DNA from: Variovorax paradoxus EPS
Lineage (GTDB): Bacteria; Pseudomonadota; Gammaproteobacteria; Burkholderiales; Burkholderiaceae_C
Direction: 5' to 3'
Assembly: GCF_000184745.1 (NCBI RefSeq)
Contig: NC_014931.1
Coordinates: 3,534,001 to 3,598,000 of the forward strand
Length of the DNA stretch: 64,000 nt
Shown here: positions 31,046 through 41,566 of the stretch, piece by piece
Position numbering within the stretch: the first letter of the stretch is position 1
Layout of the letters: the number at the start of each line of letters is the position of its first letter
The notes under the pieces: model-generated
Seen by the model: only the letters and a program-made list of their open reading frames with translations
Told to the model about the DNA's origin: nothing
The model's database searches: none
Translations under genes and position numbers: made by a program

Positions 31046-31831
31046 TTATCCGGCCTGAAGGGCCGCTCCGCTTGCGTGCAGGCAGATCGCGGCGGCGGCG
31101 GCCACGTTCAGCGATTCCTCGCCGCCGGGCTGTGCGATGCGGATATGGTGCGTCGCGCGGGCTTCCAATGCGGCGGAAACGCCCTGCCCTTCGTGGCCCA
31201 TCAGCCAGGCGCAGGGGTGGGGCAGTCGGGCTTGGTGGAGCCATTCCCCACGGTGCGAACTGGTAGCGACAAGCGGAATCTTCAATGCGTCGAGCGCATC
31301 GGCCTCCACGCCTTCGATCAGCCGCAGCCCGAAATGAGCGCCCATGCCGGCGCGCAACACCTTCGGCGCCCAAAGCGCGGCCGTGCCCTTGAGGGCGATC
31401 ACCTGGGTGAAACCAAAAGCCGCCGCGCTACGCAGGATGGACCCGGCATTGCCGGCGTCTTGTAGTCGGTCGAGCACCACGCTCGGGGCATCGGGGATCA
31501 ACTCCGGCCGCACCGGCTGATCGAGCACGAAGCCCATCGGCGCCGGCGATTCAAGCCCGCTGACGCCACGCAGCAGATCGTCGGCGACGACTACAGTTTT
31601 GATAGCACTCGCACCCCATTCGGCTGGGGCAGTCGGCCAGAACGATTCGGCAAACACCGCGATCGCAGGCTTTACGCCGCGCGCCAAAGCAGCCCGGCAA
31701 AGGTGATCGCCTTCGAGCCAGATGCGTCCCAGCTTGCGATAGGCACCCGGATCCTGGGCAAGCTTGCGCAGGTCCTTGAGCAGCGGGTTGTCGCGCGAGC
31801 TGATGTGGCTCGCGCCGGCCTCGGTGGTCAT
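31046..31831 (-). CDS. TrmH/SpoU family RNA methyltransferase
   Basis: S-adenosylmethionine-dependent 2'-O-methyltransferase for rRNA or tRNA, with the SPOUT knot. The ATG at 31831 gives 261 residues; an earlier ATG at 31861 would overlap rnhB more. The N-terminal substrate domain is about 1-100, and the knot contains DAGNAGSILRSAAAFG, LMGHEGQGVS and the NVAAAAAICLH end motif. The exact target nucleotide is unknown. It overlaps no gene start but lies at the end of the long lpx-rnhB operon; its start is just inside or after the rnhB stop (31839). Confidence 0.9.
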   Translation of the reverse strand: MTTEAGASHISSRDNPLLKDLRKLAQDPGAYRKLGRIWLEGDHLCRAALARGVKPAIAVFAESFWPTAPAEWGASAIKTVVVADDLLRGVSGLESPAPMGFVLDQPVRPELIPDAPSVVLDRLQDAGNAGSILRSAAAFGFTQVIALKGTAALWAPKVLRAGMGAHFGLRLIEGVEADALDALKIPLVATSSHRGEWLHQARLPHPCAWLMGHEGQGVSAALEARATHHIRIAQPGGEESLNVAAAAAICLHASGAALQAG

Positions 31832-31838
31832 CGGCGGA

Positions 31839-32555
31839 TCAAAGCGCGGCGCGCAGGTCAAGGTGAACGGTCTCGACCGTTGCGATCACCATCGGCATCG
31901 GCGCTTCCGTTTCGATGACCAGGGCGCCAGCCGCCGTCCGCGTCAACGCCGCGGCTACCGGACTGAACGACCTGCGGTGATGCACGCAGGCACCGTGTTT
32001 CTGCAGCGCCTCGAGGTGCTCGGGCGTGCCATAGCCCTTGTGGCCGGCAAAGCCGTAATGCGGGAATTCGGTATGCAGTTGCTCGCACAGCCGGTCGCGA
32101 TGGACCTTCGCCAGGATGGACGCGGCCGAAATCGCCTTGACCAGCGCATCGCCCTTGACCACGGCTTCGGCCAGCACGTCCAGCGTTGGCAGCCGGTTGC
32201 CGTCGACCAGCACCTTGGCTGGCTTCAGCCGCAGGCCCTCGACGGCGCGGCGCATGGCGATCATCGTGGCCTGCAGGATGTTGTGCGTGTCGATTTCCTC
32301 GACGCTCGCCTGGGCGATGGAGCAACACAGAGCCTTGGCCAGGATCTGGTCGTGCAGGCGTTCGCGCTGCAGAGCAGTGAGGGTCTTGGAATCGGCAAGG
32401 CCACGGATCGGCCGCGTGTCGTCGAGGATCACCGCCGCGGCTACCACGGGGCCCGCCAGCGGGCCGCGGCCGGCCTCGTCGACGCCCGCAAGCAGGCCCG
32501 GCGCGTCCCACACCAGGCGGGCCTGCTCAGCCTTCAAGAACTTTCTGGATCGCAT
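31839..32555 (-). CDS. rnhB: Ribonuclease HII
   Basis: Removes RNA from RNA/DNA hybrids and single ribonucleotides from DNA. The 238 residues contain the [14 protein letters not shown] motif (catalytic Asp and Glu near residues 25-26 and 27) and [11 protein letters not shown], then KVHRDRLC and HKGYGTPEH. The ATG at 32555 overlaps the lpxB end by 29 bases, so the genes are coupled, as is usual (lpxA-lpxB-rnhB). An upstream in-frame start at 32642 would extend deep into lpxB and is not supported. Confidence 0.96.
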   Translation of the reverse strand: MRSRKFLKAEQARLVWDAPGLLAGVDEAGRGPLAGPVVAAAVILDDTRPIRGLADSKTLTALQRERLHDQILAKALCCSIAQASVEEIDTHNILQATMIAMRRAVEGLRLKPAKVLVDGNRLPTLDVLAEAVVKGDALVKAISAASILAKVHRDRLCEQLHTEFPHYGFAGHKGYGTPEHLEALQKHGACVHHRRSFSPVAAALTRTAAGALVIETEAPMPMVIATVETVHLDLRAAL

Positions 32556-33675
32556 CGGCGCAAAGTGTCGGCGTATCGCGCTGCAATTGCACGTGCAGCT
32601 CGGAAAATCTTTGTTGCAGGGCCTGCGTCTTTTCGGGTGCATCGAGCCAGGCCAGCGTGGCCTGGGCCAGCGCCTCGGGCGTGGCGGCTTCCTGCAGCAA
32701 TTCGGGCACCACGAACTCGCGGCGCAGGATATTGGGCAATCCCACCCACGGCTGGAGTTGCTTGCGCTGCATCAGGCGCCATGACAGTCCGTTCATGTTG
32801 TAGGCGATGACCATCGGCCGCTTGAAGAGCGCCGCCTCGAGCGTGGCGGTTCCGCTCGCGATCAACGTGACGTCGCAAGCGGCGAGCGCGGCGTGCGACT
32901 GGCCATCGAGCAGCTTCACCCGACCGGCCATGCCACTGGCCTGGAGCAAGGCGTCGATCTCGGCGCGCAGGCTCGGGATGATGGGCGCCACGAACTGGAG
33001 GGGAGGCCGTGCCTTCTGCATCAGCGCGGCGGCGGCGAAAAATCGGGCGGCCAGGTAGCGGATTTCGGAGCGACGGCTGCCCGGCAGCAAGGCGACGACC
33101 TGCGCATCGGGCGCCAGGCCCAGCGAGGTGCGCGCTGCGGCGCGGTCAGGCGTCATCGGGATCACATTGGCAATCGGGTGGCCCACATAGCTCGCGGCAA
33201 CGCCCTGCTTTTCGAGCAACTCGGGCTCGAACGGAAAGATACACAGCACATGGTCGGCGGCAGCACGGATCTTCTCGATACGCTTCGGTCGCCACGCCCA
33301 AATCGAGGGGCAGACAAAGTGAACCGTCTTGATGCCCTGGCTGCGCAGGCCCGCTTCGAGATCGAGGTTGAAATCCGGGGCGTCGACGCCGATGAAGAGC
33401 TCGGGACGCTCCTGCAGCAGCCGAGCCTTCAGTTGGCGGCGAATACCTGCGATTTCCGAGTAATGCCGCAGCACTTCGATGTAGCCCCGCACCGCGAGCT
33501 TTTCCTGCGGCCACCAGCTCTGGAACCCGTGCGCGAGCATGCGAGGACCGCCGATGCCGGCGGTCTCTAGGTCGGGCCAGCGGGCCTGAAGGCCATCGAG
33601 AAGAAGCCCCGCGAGCAAGTCGCCGGACGCTTCGCCCGCGACCAGCGCGAAGCGTCGCTGTTCGGTTGACTGCAT
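32527..33675 (-). CDS. lpxB: Lipid-A-disaccharide synthase
   Basis: Joins UDP-2,3-diacylglucosamine and lipid X into the tetraacyl disaccharide at the inner membrane. The 382 residues include [10 protein letters not shown] near the N-terminus (about 13-22), the [11 protein letters not shown] segment near 125 and the [21 protein letters not shown] segment near 265-285, typical of this GT19 family. The ATG at 33675 is 11 bases after the lpxA stop (a TTG at 33696 and a GTG at 33684 are possible). The end overlaps rnhB. Confidence 0.97.
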   Translation of the reverse strand: MQSTEQRRFALVAGEASGDLLAGLLLDGLQARWPDLETAGIGGPRMLAHGFQSWWPQEKLAVRGYIEVLRHYSEIAGIRRQLKARLLQERPELFIGVDAPDFNLDLEAGLRSQGIKTVHFVCPSIWAWRPKRIEKIRAAADHVLCIFPFEPELLEKQGVAASYVGHPIANVIPMTPDRAAARTSLGLAPDAQVVALLPGSRRSEIRYLAARFFAAAALMQKARPPLQFVAPIIPSLRAEIDALLQASGMAGRVKLLDGQSHAALAACDVTLIASGTATLEAALFKRPMVIAYNMNGLSWRLMQRKQLQPWVGLPNILRREFVVPELLQEAATPEALAQATLAWLDAPEKTQALQQRFSELHVQLQRDTPTLCADAIQKVLEG

Positions 33676-33685
33676 CGCCGTCACT

Positions 33686-34474
33686 TCAACGCGCAATGCC
33701 GCGCGTGGAACTGGCGAGGAAGGATTCCATCAAGGCGACGTCATCCGCCGCCTCGGGCATTTCGGCGGTCAGCGCGGCGATGCCTGCACGCGCCTCTTCG
33801 AGCGTCTTGCCCTGGCGATAAAGAAGCTTGTGCATCTGCTTGACCGCAGCGAGCCGCTGCGCCGAGAAATCGCGCCGGCGCAGGCCCACGACATTGAAGC
33901 CGCGAACCGCCAGCGGATTGCCGTCGACCAGCATGAATGGGGGCACGTCCTGCGACACCGCGCTCGCAAAGCCGACCATGGCATGTGCGCCGATTGAGAC
34001 GAACTGGTGGATGCCGGTGAGGCCGCCGACCGTGACCCAGTCCGCCAGATGCACGTGGCCTGCCAGCGTCGTCTGGTTGGCCAACGTGGTGTGGTTGTCG
34101 ACATGGCAGTCGTGCGCGATGTGCGTGTACGCCATGATCCAGTTGTCGTTGCCGACAGTTGTCACGCCCCCTGCCCCCGGCACGCCGAGGTTGAAGGTGC
34201 AGAACTCGCGAATGACGTTCCGGTCGCCGATGACGAGCTTGGTCGGCTCGCCGGCGTATTTCTTGTCCTGCGGGATCGCGCCGAGCGAGGAGAACTGGAA
34301 GATCCGGTTGTCGCGCCCGATGGTCGTGCGCCCCTCGATCACGCAATGCGCGCCGATGGTGGTACCCGCCCCGATCTGCACGTGCGGGCCGATGACGGTA
34401 TAAGGCCCGACCGACACCGAGGCGTCGAGTTGTGCCTGGGGGTCGACGAGCGCTGTCGAATGAACCTGAGTCAT
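33686..34474 (-). CDS. lpxA: UDP-N-acetylglucosamine acyltransferase
   Basis: First enzyme of lipid A synthesis: adds a 3-hydroxyacyl chain from ACP to UDP-GlcNAc. The 262 residues are the normal length, with about ten left-handed beta-helix hexapeptide turns (for example [19 protein letters not shown]) and the catalytic His in the [13 protein letters not shown] region near 125. A helical C-terminal part ends the protein. It lies 25 bases after fabZ and 11 before lpxB, in the order lpxD-fabZ-lpxA-lpxB found across proteobacteria. Confidence 0.98.
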   Translation of the reverse strand: MTQVHSTALVDPQAQLDASVSVGPYTVIGPHVQIGAGTTIGAHCVIEGRTTIGRDNRIFQFSSLGAIPQDKKYAGEPTKLVIGDRNVIREFCTFNLGVPGAGGVTTVGNDNWIMAYTHIAHDCHVDNHTTLANQTTLAGHVHLADWVTVGGLTGIHQFVSIGAHAMVGFASAVSQDVPPFMLVDGNPLAVRGFNVVGLRRRDFSAQRLAAVKQMHKLLYRQGKTLEEARAGIAALTAEMPEAADDVALMESFLASSTRGIAR

Positions 34475-34499
34475 GCCTTGCTGATGACGAAGGCCGAGA

Positions 34500-34949
34500 T
34501 CAGCTGATCTGGCGCATGGCGCACATCAGCGTGGCTTCGCAGGCGAGCTCGCTGCCCACCAATGCGCGGCCCTTGAACTTGGAGATGCCAGCCTTCATGC
34601 GCTCGATCTCGACTTCGAGCGTGAGCTGGTCGCCCGGCTCCACGGGACGCTTGAAGCGCGCGCCGTCGATGGCTGCAAAGTAGTAGACGGTGTTGTCGTC
34701 CGGCACGATGTCGAGCGAATGGAACGACAAGAGCGCCGCGGCCTGCGCCATGGCTTCGAGCATCAGCACGCCCGGCATCACCGGACGGTGCGGGAAGTGG
34801 CCGTTGAAGAATGGCTCATTCATCGTCACGTTCTTGAGCGCCGTGATGCGCTTGCCCTTTTCCATGTCCAGCACGCGGTCCACCAGCAGGAACGGGTAGC
34901 GGTGGGGAAGCAGCTTGAGGATTTGATGGATATCGAGCGTCGTCGTCAT
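34500..34949 (-). CDS. fabZ: 3-hydroxyacyl-ACP dehydratase FabZ
   Basis: Dehydrates 3-hydroxyacyl-ACP in fatty acid elongation and competes with LpxA/LpxD for the same substrate. The ATG at 34949 gives 149 residues; one at 34976 adds nine and overlaps lpxD. The hot-dog fold signature [11 protein letters not shown] and the catalytic His and Glu in [19 protein letters not shown] are intact. It lies between lpxD and lpxA, so the pool of 3-hydroxyacyl-ACP is split by co-expressed enzymes. Confidence 0.98.
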   Translation of the reverse strand: MTTTLDIHQILKLLPHRYPFLLVDRVLDMEKGKRITALKNVTMNEPFFNGHFPHRPVMPGVLMLEAMAQAAALLSFHSLDIVPDDNTVYYFAAIDGARFKRPVEPGDQLTLEVEIERMKAGISKFKGRALVGSELACEATLMCAMRQIS

Positions 34950-34972
34950 GATTTTCTGTTCCTGCATCGTCG

Positions 34973-35950
34973 TCATTTTTTCGGGAGGGCTTTCTCCAGC
35001 GCCTTCAGTCGTTCGCGCAGGCTGTGCAACTGCTTGAGCGTTGCCGCATTTTTTTCCCAGCTCGCATTGTCATCGATGGGAAACATGCCGGTGTACTGGC
35101 CGGCCTTGTGAATGGATCGTGTCACCACCGTCGCGGCGGAAACGTGCACGCCGTCGACCACCGTCAGATGGCCCAGCACGATGGCACCGCCGCCAAAGGT
35201 GCAGTTCGCACCGATGGTCGCGCTGCCGGCCACGCCGACGCAGCCCGCCATGGCGGTGTTCTTGCCGACGCGCACGTTGTGGCCGATCTGGATCAGGTTG
35301 TCGAGCTTCACGCCATCCTCGATGACGGTGTCGTCGAGCGCGCCGCGGTCGATGCAGGTGTTGGCGCCAATCTCCACGTCGTTGCCGATGCGCACCGCAC
35401 CGAGTTGCTCGATCTTGACCCAGGCACCCTGGTGCAGCGCGAGGCCGAAGCCATCGGCACCGATCACCACGCCCGGGTGCAGCAGGCAGCGATCACCGAT
35501 CGTGCAGTCTTCGCTGACCGTCACGCGCGACTTCAGCACGCTGCCCGCGCCGATGCGCGCACCTCGCTCCACGACACAGAGCGCACCAATGCGTGCCGTG
35601 GCGTCGACATGGGCTTCCGGGTGGATCAAGGCGGATCGATGAACAAGGTCAGCCTCCGGGCGCGCATGGTGCGACTTCCAGAGTTGCGTCAGGCGCGCAA
35701 AGTAGAGATATGGATCGGGCGTGACGATGAACGCCCCGCGCGCGGCGGCCGCGTCCTGCATGGCAGGCGACACGATCACGCAGGCGGCTTTCGACGCGGC
35801 GAGTTCCTGTTGGTACTTGGGATGGCTCAGGAAGCTGAGCGCATCGGGCTGTGCATTCTGAAGCGGCGAGAGCCGCTCGATGGACAGCGTGGCATCTCCA
35901 TGAAGCTCGCCCCCGAGGGCGTCAACGATGGCTCCGAGCTGCAGAGACAC
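34973..35950 (-). CDS. lpxD: UDP-3-O-(3-hydroxyacyl)glucosamine N-acyltransferase
   Basis: Third step of lipid A synthesis: N-acylates UDP-3-O-acyl-glucosamine. The 325 residues include a small N-terminal uridine-binding domain (1-100), a left-handed beta-helix of hexapeptide repeats (about 105-290) with the catalytic His in [11 protein letters not shown] near 232-242, and a C-terminal helix. The gene is 14 bases after ompH/skp and 23 before fabZ in one operon. Confidence 0.97.
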   Translation of the reverse strand: MSLQLGAIVDALGGELHGDATLSIERLSPLQNAQPDALSFLSHPKYQQELAASKAACVIVSPAMQDAAAARGAFIVTPDPYLYFARLTQLWKSHHARPEADLVHRSALIHPEAHVDATARIGALCVVERGARIGAGSVLKSRVTVSEDCTIGDRCLLHPGVVIGADGFGLALHQGAWVKIEQLGAVRIGNDVEIGANTCIDRGALDDTVIEDGVKLDNLIQIGHNVRVGKNTAMAGCVGVAGSATIGANCTFGGGAIVLGHLTVVDGVHVSAATVVTRSIHKAGQYTGMFPIDDNASWEKNAATLKQLHSLRERLKALEKALPKK

Positions 35951-35964
35951 GCCGGTTCGCGGCG

Positions 35965-36510
35965 TTACTTGCCGGCCGCGGGCGCTGTGGAGCCGACCGA
36001 CGCGTTCAGCGCCTTGATCACCTTGTCGGTGATGTCGTGCTTCGGATTGATGTAGATCGCTTCCTGCAGGATGGCGTCGTACTTTTCAGCTTCAGCCACC
36101 TGCTTCACGACGCGGTTGGCGCGCTCGTAGACCTGCTGGAGCTCTTCGTTCTTGCGCGCATTCAGGTCCTCCTGGAATTCGCGGCGGCGGCGCTGGAACT
36201 CGCGATCTTGATCGATCAGCGCCTTCTGGCGCGTCGCCCGCTGGCTTTCGGAGATGGTCGGTGCTTCGCGCTCGAACTTCTCCGAGGCCGTCTTCAGTGC
36301 GTCGCCCTGCGAGGTCAGGTCCTTCTCGCGCTTGAGAAACTCCGCTTCGAGCTTCGCCTGCGCCGCCTTGGCTGGCTGCGCTTCGCGCAGCACGCGGTCC
36401 GGATTCACGAAGCCGATGCGAAAGGCCTCCTGCGCCTGGGCAGGCGCAGCGACGATCGCGAAAGCGGGAATCAACAACGCACCAACTGCGGCGCGAATCA
36501 AATGCTTCAT
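35965..36510 (-). CDS. skp: OmpH/Skp family periplasmic chaperone
   Basis: Periplasmic holdase that carries unfolded outer-membrane proteins to the BAM complex. The 181 residues start with a signal peptide (about 1-25, PAQAQE). The mature part is mostly long charged coiled coil (about 45-150), forming the tentacles of the Skp trimer. It has the normal length of the family. bamA ends directly before its start (36511 vs 36510), which is the usual bamA-skp-lpxD order. Confidence 0.93.
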   Translation of the reverse strand: MKHLIRAAVGALLIPAFAIVAAPAQAQEAFRIGFVNPDRVLREAQPAKAAQAKLEAEFLKREKDLTSQGDALKTASEKFEREAPTISESQRATRQKALIDQDREFQRRRREFQEDLNARKNEELQQVYERANRVVKQVAEAEKYDAILQEAIYINPKHDITDKVIKALNASVGSTAPAAGK

Positions 36511-38946
36511 TTAGAAAGACGTTCCGATCTGGAATTGCAAGCGCTGAATTCTATCCTTCGGGATCACGACGAAGCCGGTGGCCGGATCGAGCACTTCCTT
36601 TTGGGACTTGATGGGGAAGGCATAGGCAAGACGCAGCGGACCCAGCGGCGAGATCCAGCTGACCCCGAGGCCGACCGAGGCGCGCAACTTCTTCTGCGCC
36701 TTGTACTGCTCGTCAGTCAGGCCGGCAGCCCGCGAACCAAACACATTGCCCACATCGAAGAAGCCGTACAGGCGCAGCGTGCGATCGTTGCCTGCCCCAG
36801 GAAATGGCGTGCTGAGTTCGGCGTTGAAGACAGCTTTCTTGGTGCCACCCAGCGCGGCGCCTTCGGTCTGGCCGATCAGAGGCACGTCGCGAGGACCTAG
36901 CGAATTCTGCTCGAAGCCGCGGATCGAGCCCAAGCCGCCGGCATAGAAATTCTTGAAGATCGGATAGACCTTGCCGCCAAGCGGCTTGGCATAGCCCACA
37001 TCGGCGTTGATCGCAAAGGTGTACTGCTTGTTGATCGCGAAGAACTGCTGATACTGATAGTTCGTCTTGAAGTACTTCATGTCGCCGGCGGCGCCGACTT
37101 CGAGGTTGGCACGCTGCAGGCGGCCGGTCGTCGGGACCAGCGCGCTGTCGCGGCTGTCGCGGCCCCAGCCCACGGTGAGCGGCACTCCCCAGACGCTCTT
37201 CTGGTCGCAGCCCGTCACGAACAGGCCCGTCGCATCCTTCTCGCACTGGAAGTAGCGCAGGTAGGACGCCGGCGTGAAGAGACCGGAGAACGAGGTCGAG
37301 GTGTTCGGATCGAAGGCGTAGCGCTCCAGGCCCACGCCGAAGAACACGGTATCGAGTTCGCTGAACGGGACGCCGAAACGGATGGACGCCCCCTGGTTCA
37401 CCAGCTTGTAGTCGCCATCGATGTTGGTCGAGTAAGGGCGCGTGGTCGTGTGATAGACGCTGATCGTGCGCGAGATGCCGTCCTTCGTGAAGTACGGATC
37501 GGTAGTGGTCAGCGACAGGGTGCGGTTGTACTTGCTGGTATTGACCTGCACGCCCAGGAAATTGCCGGAGCCGAACACGTTTTCCTGCGAGATGCCAAAG
37601 GTCAGCGCAACCTTCTCGGCGCTCGAATAGCCAGCGCCCAGTTGCAGACTGCCAGTGGGCTTTTCGGCCACGTTGACGGTCAGGTCCACCTGGTCGGGCG
37701 AACCCGGCACCTCTTGGGTCTCGACGTTCACTTCGGTGAAGAAGCCCAGGCGGTCCACACGGTCGCGCGAGACCTTGATCTTGTCGCCGTCGTACCAGGA
37801 GGCTTCGAACTGGCGGAACTCGCGGCGAATGACTTCGTCGCGCGTCTTGTTGTTGCCGCCGACCGACACACGGCGCACGTACACACGGCGCGAAGGCTCT
37901 GCCTGCAGCGTGAGCGTGACGCGGTTGTTGACCCGGTCGATGTCCGGGACGGCCTGCACACGGGCGAAGGCGTAGCCGAAGGTGCCGAAATAGTCGCTGA
38001 AAGCCTTTGTGGTTTCGGTGACCAGTTCGCCGTTGTAGGGCTCGCCGGGCTTGATGGTGATCAGCGACTTGAACTCGTCGTCGCGGCCCAGGTAGTTGCC
38101 GTTGAGCTTCACGCCCGCCACCACGAACTTCTCGCCTTCGGTGATGTTGACCGTGACCGTCAGGTCCTTGCGGTCCGGCGAGATGGCGACCTGGGTCGAA
38201 TCGATGCGGAACTCGAGGTAGCCGCGCGTGATGTAGTACGAGCGAAGCGTTTCGAGATCGGCGTTGAGCTTGGCACGCGAATACTGGTTGGACTTGGTGT
38301 ACCAGCTCATGAAGCCGCCGCTGTCCTGGTCGAACAGGCTCAACAGCGTCGATTCGCTGAAGGCCTTGCTGCCGACGATGTGGACTTCGCGGATGCGTGC
38401 GGAATCGCCTTCGGTGACGGTGAACGTCAGGTTGACGCGATTGCGCTCGATGGGCGTGACGGTGGTCACGACCTGCGCGTTGTAGAGGCTGCGGCTCACG
38501 TACTGGCGCTTGAGCTCCTGCTCCGCGCGATCGGCCAGCGCCTTGTCATAGGGACGGCCATCGGTCAGGCCGATTTCGCGCAATGCTTTCTGCAGCGCCG
38601 CCTTGTCGAACTCCTTGGTGCCGACGAAGTCGACGTCTGCAATGGTCGGGCGCTCTTCGACGATCACCACCAGCACATTGCCGTTGACGTCGATGCGCAC
38701 GTCCTTGAACAACCCCAGGTCGAACAGCGCACGAATGGCGGCCGAACCGCGTTCGTCACTGTAGGTATCGCCCACGCGCAACGGCAACGACGCGAAGATC
38801 GTGCCGGCCTCGACGCGTTGCAGGCCTTCGACGCGAATGTCGCGCACCGTGAAAGGCTCGACGGCCCAGGCTGCCGTGGCTGCAAGCGCACTGGCAACTA
38901 CCGCGACAACGCTACGCAGGCGAAAGCGATTGGAGTTTTTGTTCAT
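36511..38946 (-). CDS. bamA: Outer membrane protein assembly factor BamA
   Basis: Core of the BAM complex that folds beta-barrels into the outer membrane. The 811 residues carry a signal peptide (about 1-28), five POTRA domains (about 30-430), and a 16-strand barrel that ends in FQIGTSF with the terminal Phe. The conserved IRGFEQNSLGPRDV segment of loop 6 is present, where the RGF motif is visible. The gene is 38 bases after rseP and precedes skp directly. Confidence 0.98.
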   Translation of the reverse strand: MNKNSNRFRLRSVVAVVASALAATAAWAVEPFTVRDIRVEGLQRVEAGTIFASLPLRVGDTYSDERGSAAIRALFDLGLFKDVRIDVNGNVLVVIVEERPTIADVDFVGTKEFDKAALQKALREIGLTDGRPYDKALADRAEQELKRQYVSRSLYNAQVVTTVTPIERNRVNLTFTVTEGDSARIREVHIVGSKAFSESTLLSLFDQDSGGFMSWYTKSNQYSRAKLNADLETLRSYYITRGYLEFRIDSTQVAISPDRKDLTVTVNITEGEKFVVAGVKLNGNYLGRDDEFKSLITIKPGEPYNGELVTETTKAFSDYFGTFGYAFARVQAVPDIDRVNNRVTLTLQAEPSRRVYVRRVSVGGNNKTRDEVIRREFRQFEASWYDGDKIKVSRDRVDRLGFFTEVNVETQEVPGSPDQVDLTVNVAEKPTGSLQLGAGYSSAEKVALTFGISQENVFGSGNFLGVQVNTSKYNRTLSLTTTDPYFTKDGISRTISVYHTTTRPYSTNIDGDYKLVNQGASIRFGVPFSELDTVFFGVGLERYAFDPNTSTSFSGLFTPASYLRYFQCEKDATGLFVTGCDQKSVWGVPLTVGWGRDSRDSALVPTTGRLQRANLEVGAAGDMKYFKTNYQYQQFFAINKQYTFAINADVGYAKPLGGKVYPIFKNFYAGGLGSIRGFEQNSLGPRDVPLIGQTEGAALGGTKKAVFNAELSTPFPGAGNDRTLRLYGFFDVGNVFGSRAAGLTDEQYKAQKKLRASVGLGVSWISPLGPLRLAYAFPIKSQKEVLDPATGFVVIPKDRIQRLQFQIGTSF

Positions 38947-38984
38947 CTGTGAATTGAGCCGGCACGGAAAGGGCCGGCAGAAAG

Positions 38985-40355
38985 TTAACCAAAGAGCCGC
39001 GTGACGTCGTTGAAGAGTGCGACCGACATCATGACCAGCAGCAAGGCGACACCGCCGCGCTGAAGCCGTTCCATCCAGGCGTCAGAGACGCTTTTGCCGG
39101 TCAGGCCCTCCCAAAGATAATACATCAGGTGTCCTCCATCGAGGACCGGGAGCGGCATGAGATTGAGCACGCCCAGGCTCACGCTGATGACCGCGAGGAA
39201 GATCAGGTACTGGGTCAGGCCGAGGCTCGCGGACTTGCCTGCATAGTCGGCAATGGTCAGCGGACCGCTCAGGTTCTTCAGCGATGCTTGGCCGGTCACC
39301 ATCTTGACCATCATGCGCACCGTCAATGCGGACATCTCCCACGTGCGCACCACGCCGCGCCAGACACCGTCGACCGGGCCCTGGCGCACCGTCACCATGT
39401 CGGGCGGCGCACCAACGTAAGCGCCGATACGGCCGACCTTGACGGCGCCCTCCTCGCGCACCTCGGGCTTCACCTCGAGCATGAGCGACTGGCCACCGCG
39501 TTGAATCTGCCAGGCTTGGCTGCGCGGCTGGTCGCCGTCGACCGAAGCGCGGATCACCTCGCGCAGCTGTTGTCCGTCGTAGATGGGCGTCTCGCCGATG
39601 GCGCGCACCAGATCGCCTTTTTTCAAGCCCGACTGCTCGCCGGCGCCGCCGGCCATGACATCGCCGATCTCCGGCCGGGTCAGGGGGGCGAGCACGCCGA
39701 TCTTGCGGAACATCTGCGGATCGGCGTCCTTTGCCTCCATCTGGCTCAGTGGCAGCACCAACTGGCGTGCGGGCTTGCCGTCCTCGCCGGCCACTTCGAG
39801 CGTGAGGTCCCGGGCGTCGAGCGCGCCCTGCGTCATGCGCCAGCGCAGATCTTCAAAGGACTGGACCGGCGTCAGATCGCCGTCAAAGCCGGCGCGCGTG
39901 ACATGCTCCCCACCGCGCAGGCCCGTGGCCTCCGCCAGCGAAGCTGCCACCGGTCGCGCCAGCTTGGCAACCGGCTCTTCGACGCCGATCCAATTGACGG
40001 CCGTGTAAAGCGCGATCGCCAGCAACAGGTTGGCGATGGGTCCGGCCGCCACGATGGCCGCGCGCGAACGCAGGGGCTGGGTGTTGAAGGCCCGATGCCG
40101 CTCCTCGGGCGCCACGGGGCCCTCGCGCTCGTCGAGCATCTTGACGTAGCCGCCCAGCGGGAAGGCGGCGATGACGAATTCGGTCTGCTGCCCCGGATGC
40201 TGGCGCTGGGGCTGCCAGCGGAACAGTGCCTTGCCGAACCCGACCGAGAAGCGCTCCACCTTGACGCCGCAGGCAACAGCGACGCGGTAGTGGCCGTATT
40301 CATGCACCGCGATCAGGACGCCGAGTGCAACCACGAAGGCTATGACAGTGAGCAT
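38985..40355 (-). CDS. rseP: RIP metalloprotease RseP
   Basis: Intramembrane zinc protease of the site-2 family, which cuts RseA-type anti-sigma factors in envelope stress and remnants of signal peptides. The 456 residues have the zinc motif HEYGH at 18-22, two central PDZ domains (about 125-295) and the LDG motif (PLPVLDGGHLMYY near 400) in the last membrane helices. The ATG at 40355 is fixed by the first helix; longer upstream reading frames overlap dxr. It lies between dxr and bamA, so envelope quality control and OMP assembly are co-expressed. Confidence 0.97.
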   Translation of the reverse strand: MLTVIAFVVALGVLIAVHEYGHYRVAVACGVKVERFSVGFGKALFRWQPQRQHPGQQTEFVIAAFPLGGYVKMLDEREGPVAPEERHRAFNTQPLRSRAAIVAAGPIANLLLAIALYTAVNWIGVEEPVAKLARPVAASLAEATGLRGGEHVTRAGFDGDLTPVQSFEDLRWRMTQGALDARDLTLEVAGEDGKPARQLVLPLSQMEAKDADPQMFRKIGVLAPLTRPEIGDVMAGGAGEQSGLKKGDLVRAIGETPIYDGQQLREVIRASVDGDQPRSQAWQIQRGGQSLMLEVKPEVREEGAVKVGRIGAYVGAPPDMVTVRQGPVDGVWRGVVRTWEMSALTVRMMVKMVTGQASLKNLSGPLTIADYAGKSASLGLTQYLIFLAVISVSLGVLNLMPLPVLDGGHLMYYLWEGLTGKSVSDAWMERLQRGGVALLLVMMSVALFNDVTRLFG

Positions 40356-40378
40356 CGGATCCTCAACGATTGGGGGAA

Positions 40379-41566
40379 TCAGGCTGCGAAGCGCAGCGCT
40401 GCGGCCTTGGCCGCCGCACGGGCGCTGGCATCGAGCGCCAGCAGATCGGCCAGCGACGCCGGCTTGGAGGGGGCAACGGCTTCCAAAGTTTCCATGTTGA
40501 CCGCATGAATGCGATCGAAACGCAGGCGCCGGTCCAGAAAGGCCTCGACGGCGACCTCGTTGGCCGCGTTGAGCACTGCCGTAGTGCCGGGCGCCGCACG
40601 CAATGCGTGCCACGCAAGACCCAGGCCGGGGAAGAGCGCCGCGTCGGGCGCATCGAAAGTCAGCGAAGCCATCTGCCGGAAATCGAGCCGTGCCGCCCCG
40701 CTCTCGATGCGCTCGGGCCAAGCCAGGCCGACCGCGATCGGCACCCGCATGTCGGGCGTGCCGAGCTGGGCGATGACCGAGGCATCGGTGAACTGCACCA
40801 TCGAATGCACCACGCTCTGCGGGTGGATGACGACCTCGATCTGCTCGGGCAACACGCCGAACAGGTGGCGCGCCTCGATCACCTCCAGCGCCTTGTTCAT
40901 CATCGTGGCCGAATCGACCGAGATCTTGCGGCCCATGACCCAGTTGGGATGGGCGCAGGCCTGCTCGGGCGTGACGGTGCCCAGGGTCTCAGGCGCGCGG
41001 GTACGGAACGGGCCGCCCGACGCGGTCAGGATGATCTTGTCGATGCGCCGCGCCCAGGTGGATGGATCCTCTGGCAGCGACTGGAAGATCGCCGAATGCT
41101 CGCTGTCGATCGGCAGCAGCGTCGCGCCGCCCTCGCGCACCGTGCGCATGAACAGTTCGCCGCCGACGACCAGGGCTTCCTTATTGGCCAGCAGCAGGCG
41201 CTTGCCGGCGCGCGCGGCGGCCAAGCACGGGCCGAGCCCGGCGGCGCCGACGATGGCAGCCATGACGGCGTCTACCTCTTCGTGCGAGGCTATCTTTTCA
41301 ATAGCATCCTCGCCTGTCAGTACATGGGTGCTCAGGCTGTTTTGCTTGAGCTTCTCGGCCAGTAACGCCGCATGCGGCGGGCTCGCCATGACGGCGAACC
41401 GGGGCGAGAACTGCGCGCACTGCGCCAGCATCTCATCGACCTTGGTGGCCGCGGACAGCGCAAACACCTCGTAGCGCTCAGGATGCCGCGCAATGACGTC
41501 GAGCGTGCTCACGCCGACCGACCCGGTCGACCCCAGCACTGTGACGCGTTGTTTGGGAGTGTTCAC
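40379..41566 (-). CDS. dxr: 1-deoxy-D-xylulose-5-phosphate reductoisomerase
   Basis: Second step of the MEP pathway to isoprenoid precursors, converting DXP to MEP with NADPH. The 395 residues show the nucleotide-binding [14 protein letters not shown] at 12-25, [10 protein letters not shown] near 128, the metal-site SEHSAIFQ region near 153 and SGGPFR near 187. The start overlaps the cdsA stop by 4 bases. Supplies IPP used by UppS two genes upstream in the operon. Confidence 0.97.
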   Translation of the reverse strand: MNTPKQRVTVLGSTGSVGVSTLDVIARHPERYEVFALSAATKVDEMLAQCAQFSPRFAVMASPPHAALLAEKLKQNSLSTHVLTGEDAIEKIASHEEVDAVMAAIVGAAGLGPCLAAARAGKRLLLANKEALVVGGELFMRTVREGGATLLPIDSEHSAIFQSLPEDPSTWARRIDKIILTASGGPFRTRAPETLGTVTPEQACAHPNWVMGRKISVDSATMMNKALEVIEARHLFGVLPEQIEVVIHPQSVVHSMVQFTDASVIAQLGTPDMRVPIAVGLAWPERIESGAARLDFRQMASLTFDAPDAALFPGLGLAWHALRAAPGTTAVLNAANEVAVEAFLDRRLRFDRIHAVNMETLEAVAPSKPASLADLLALDASARAAAKAAALRFAA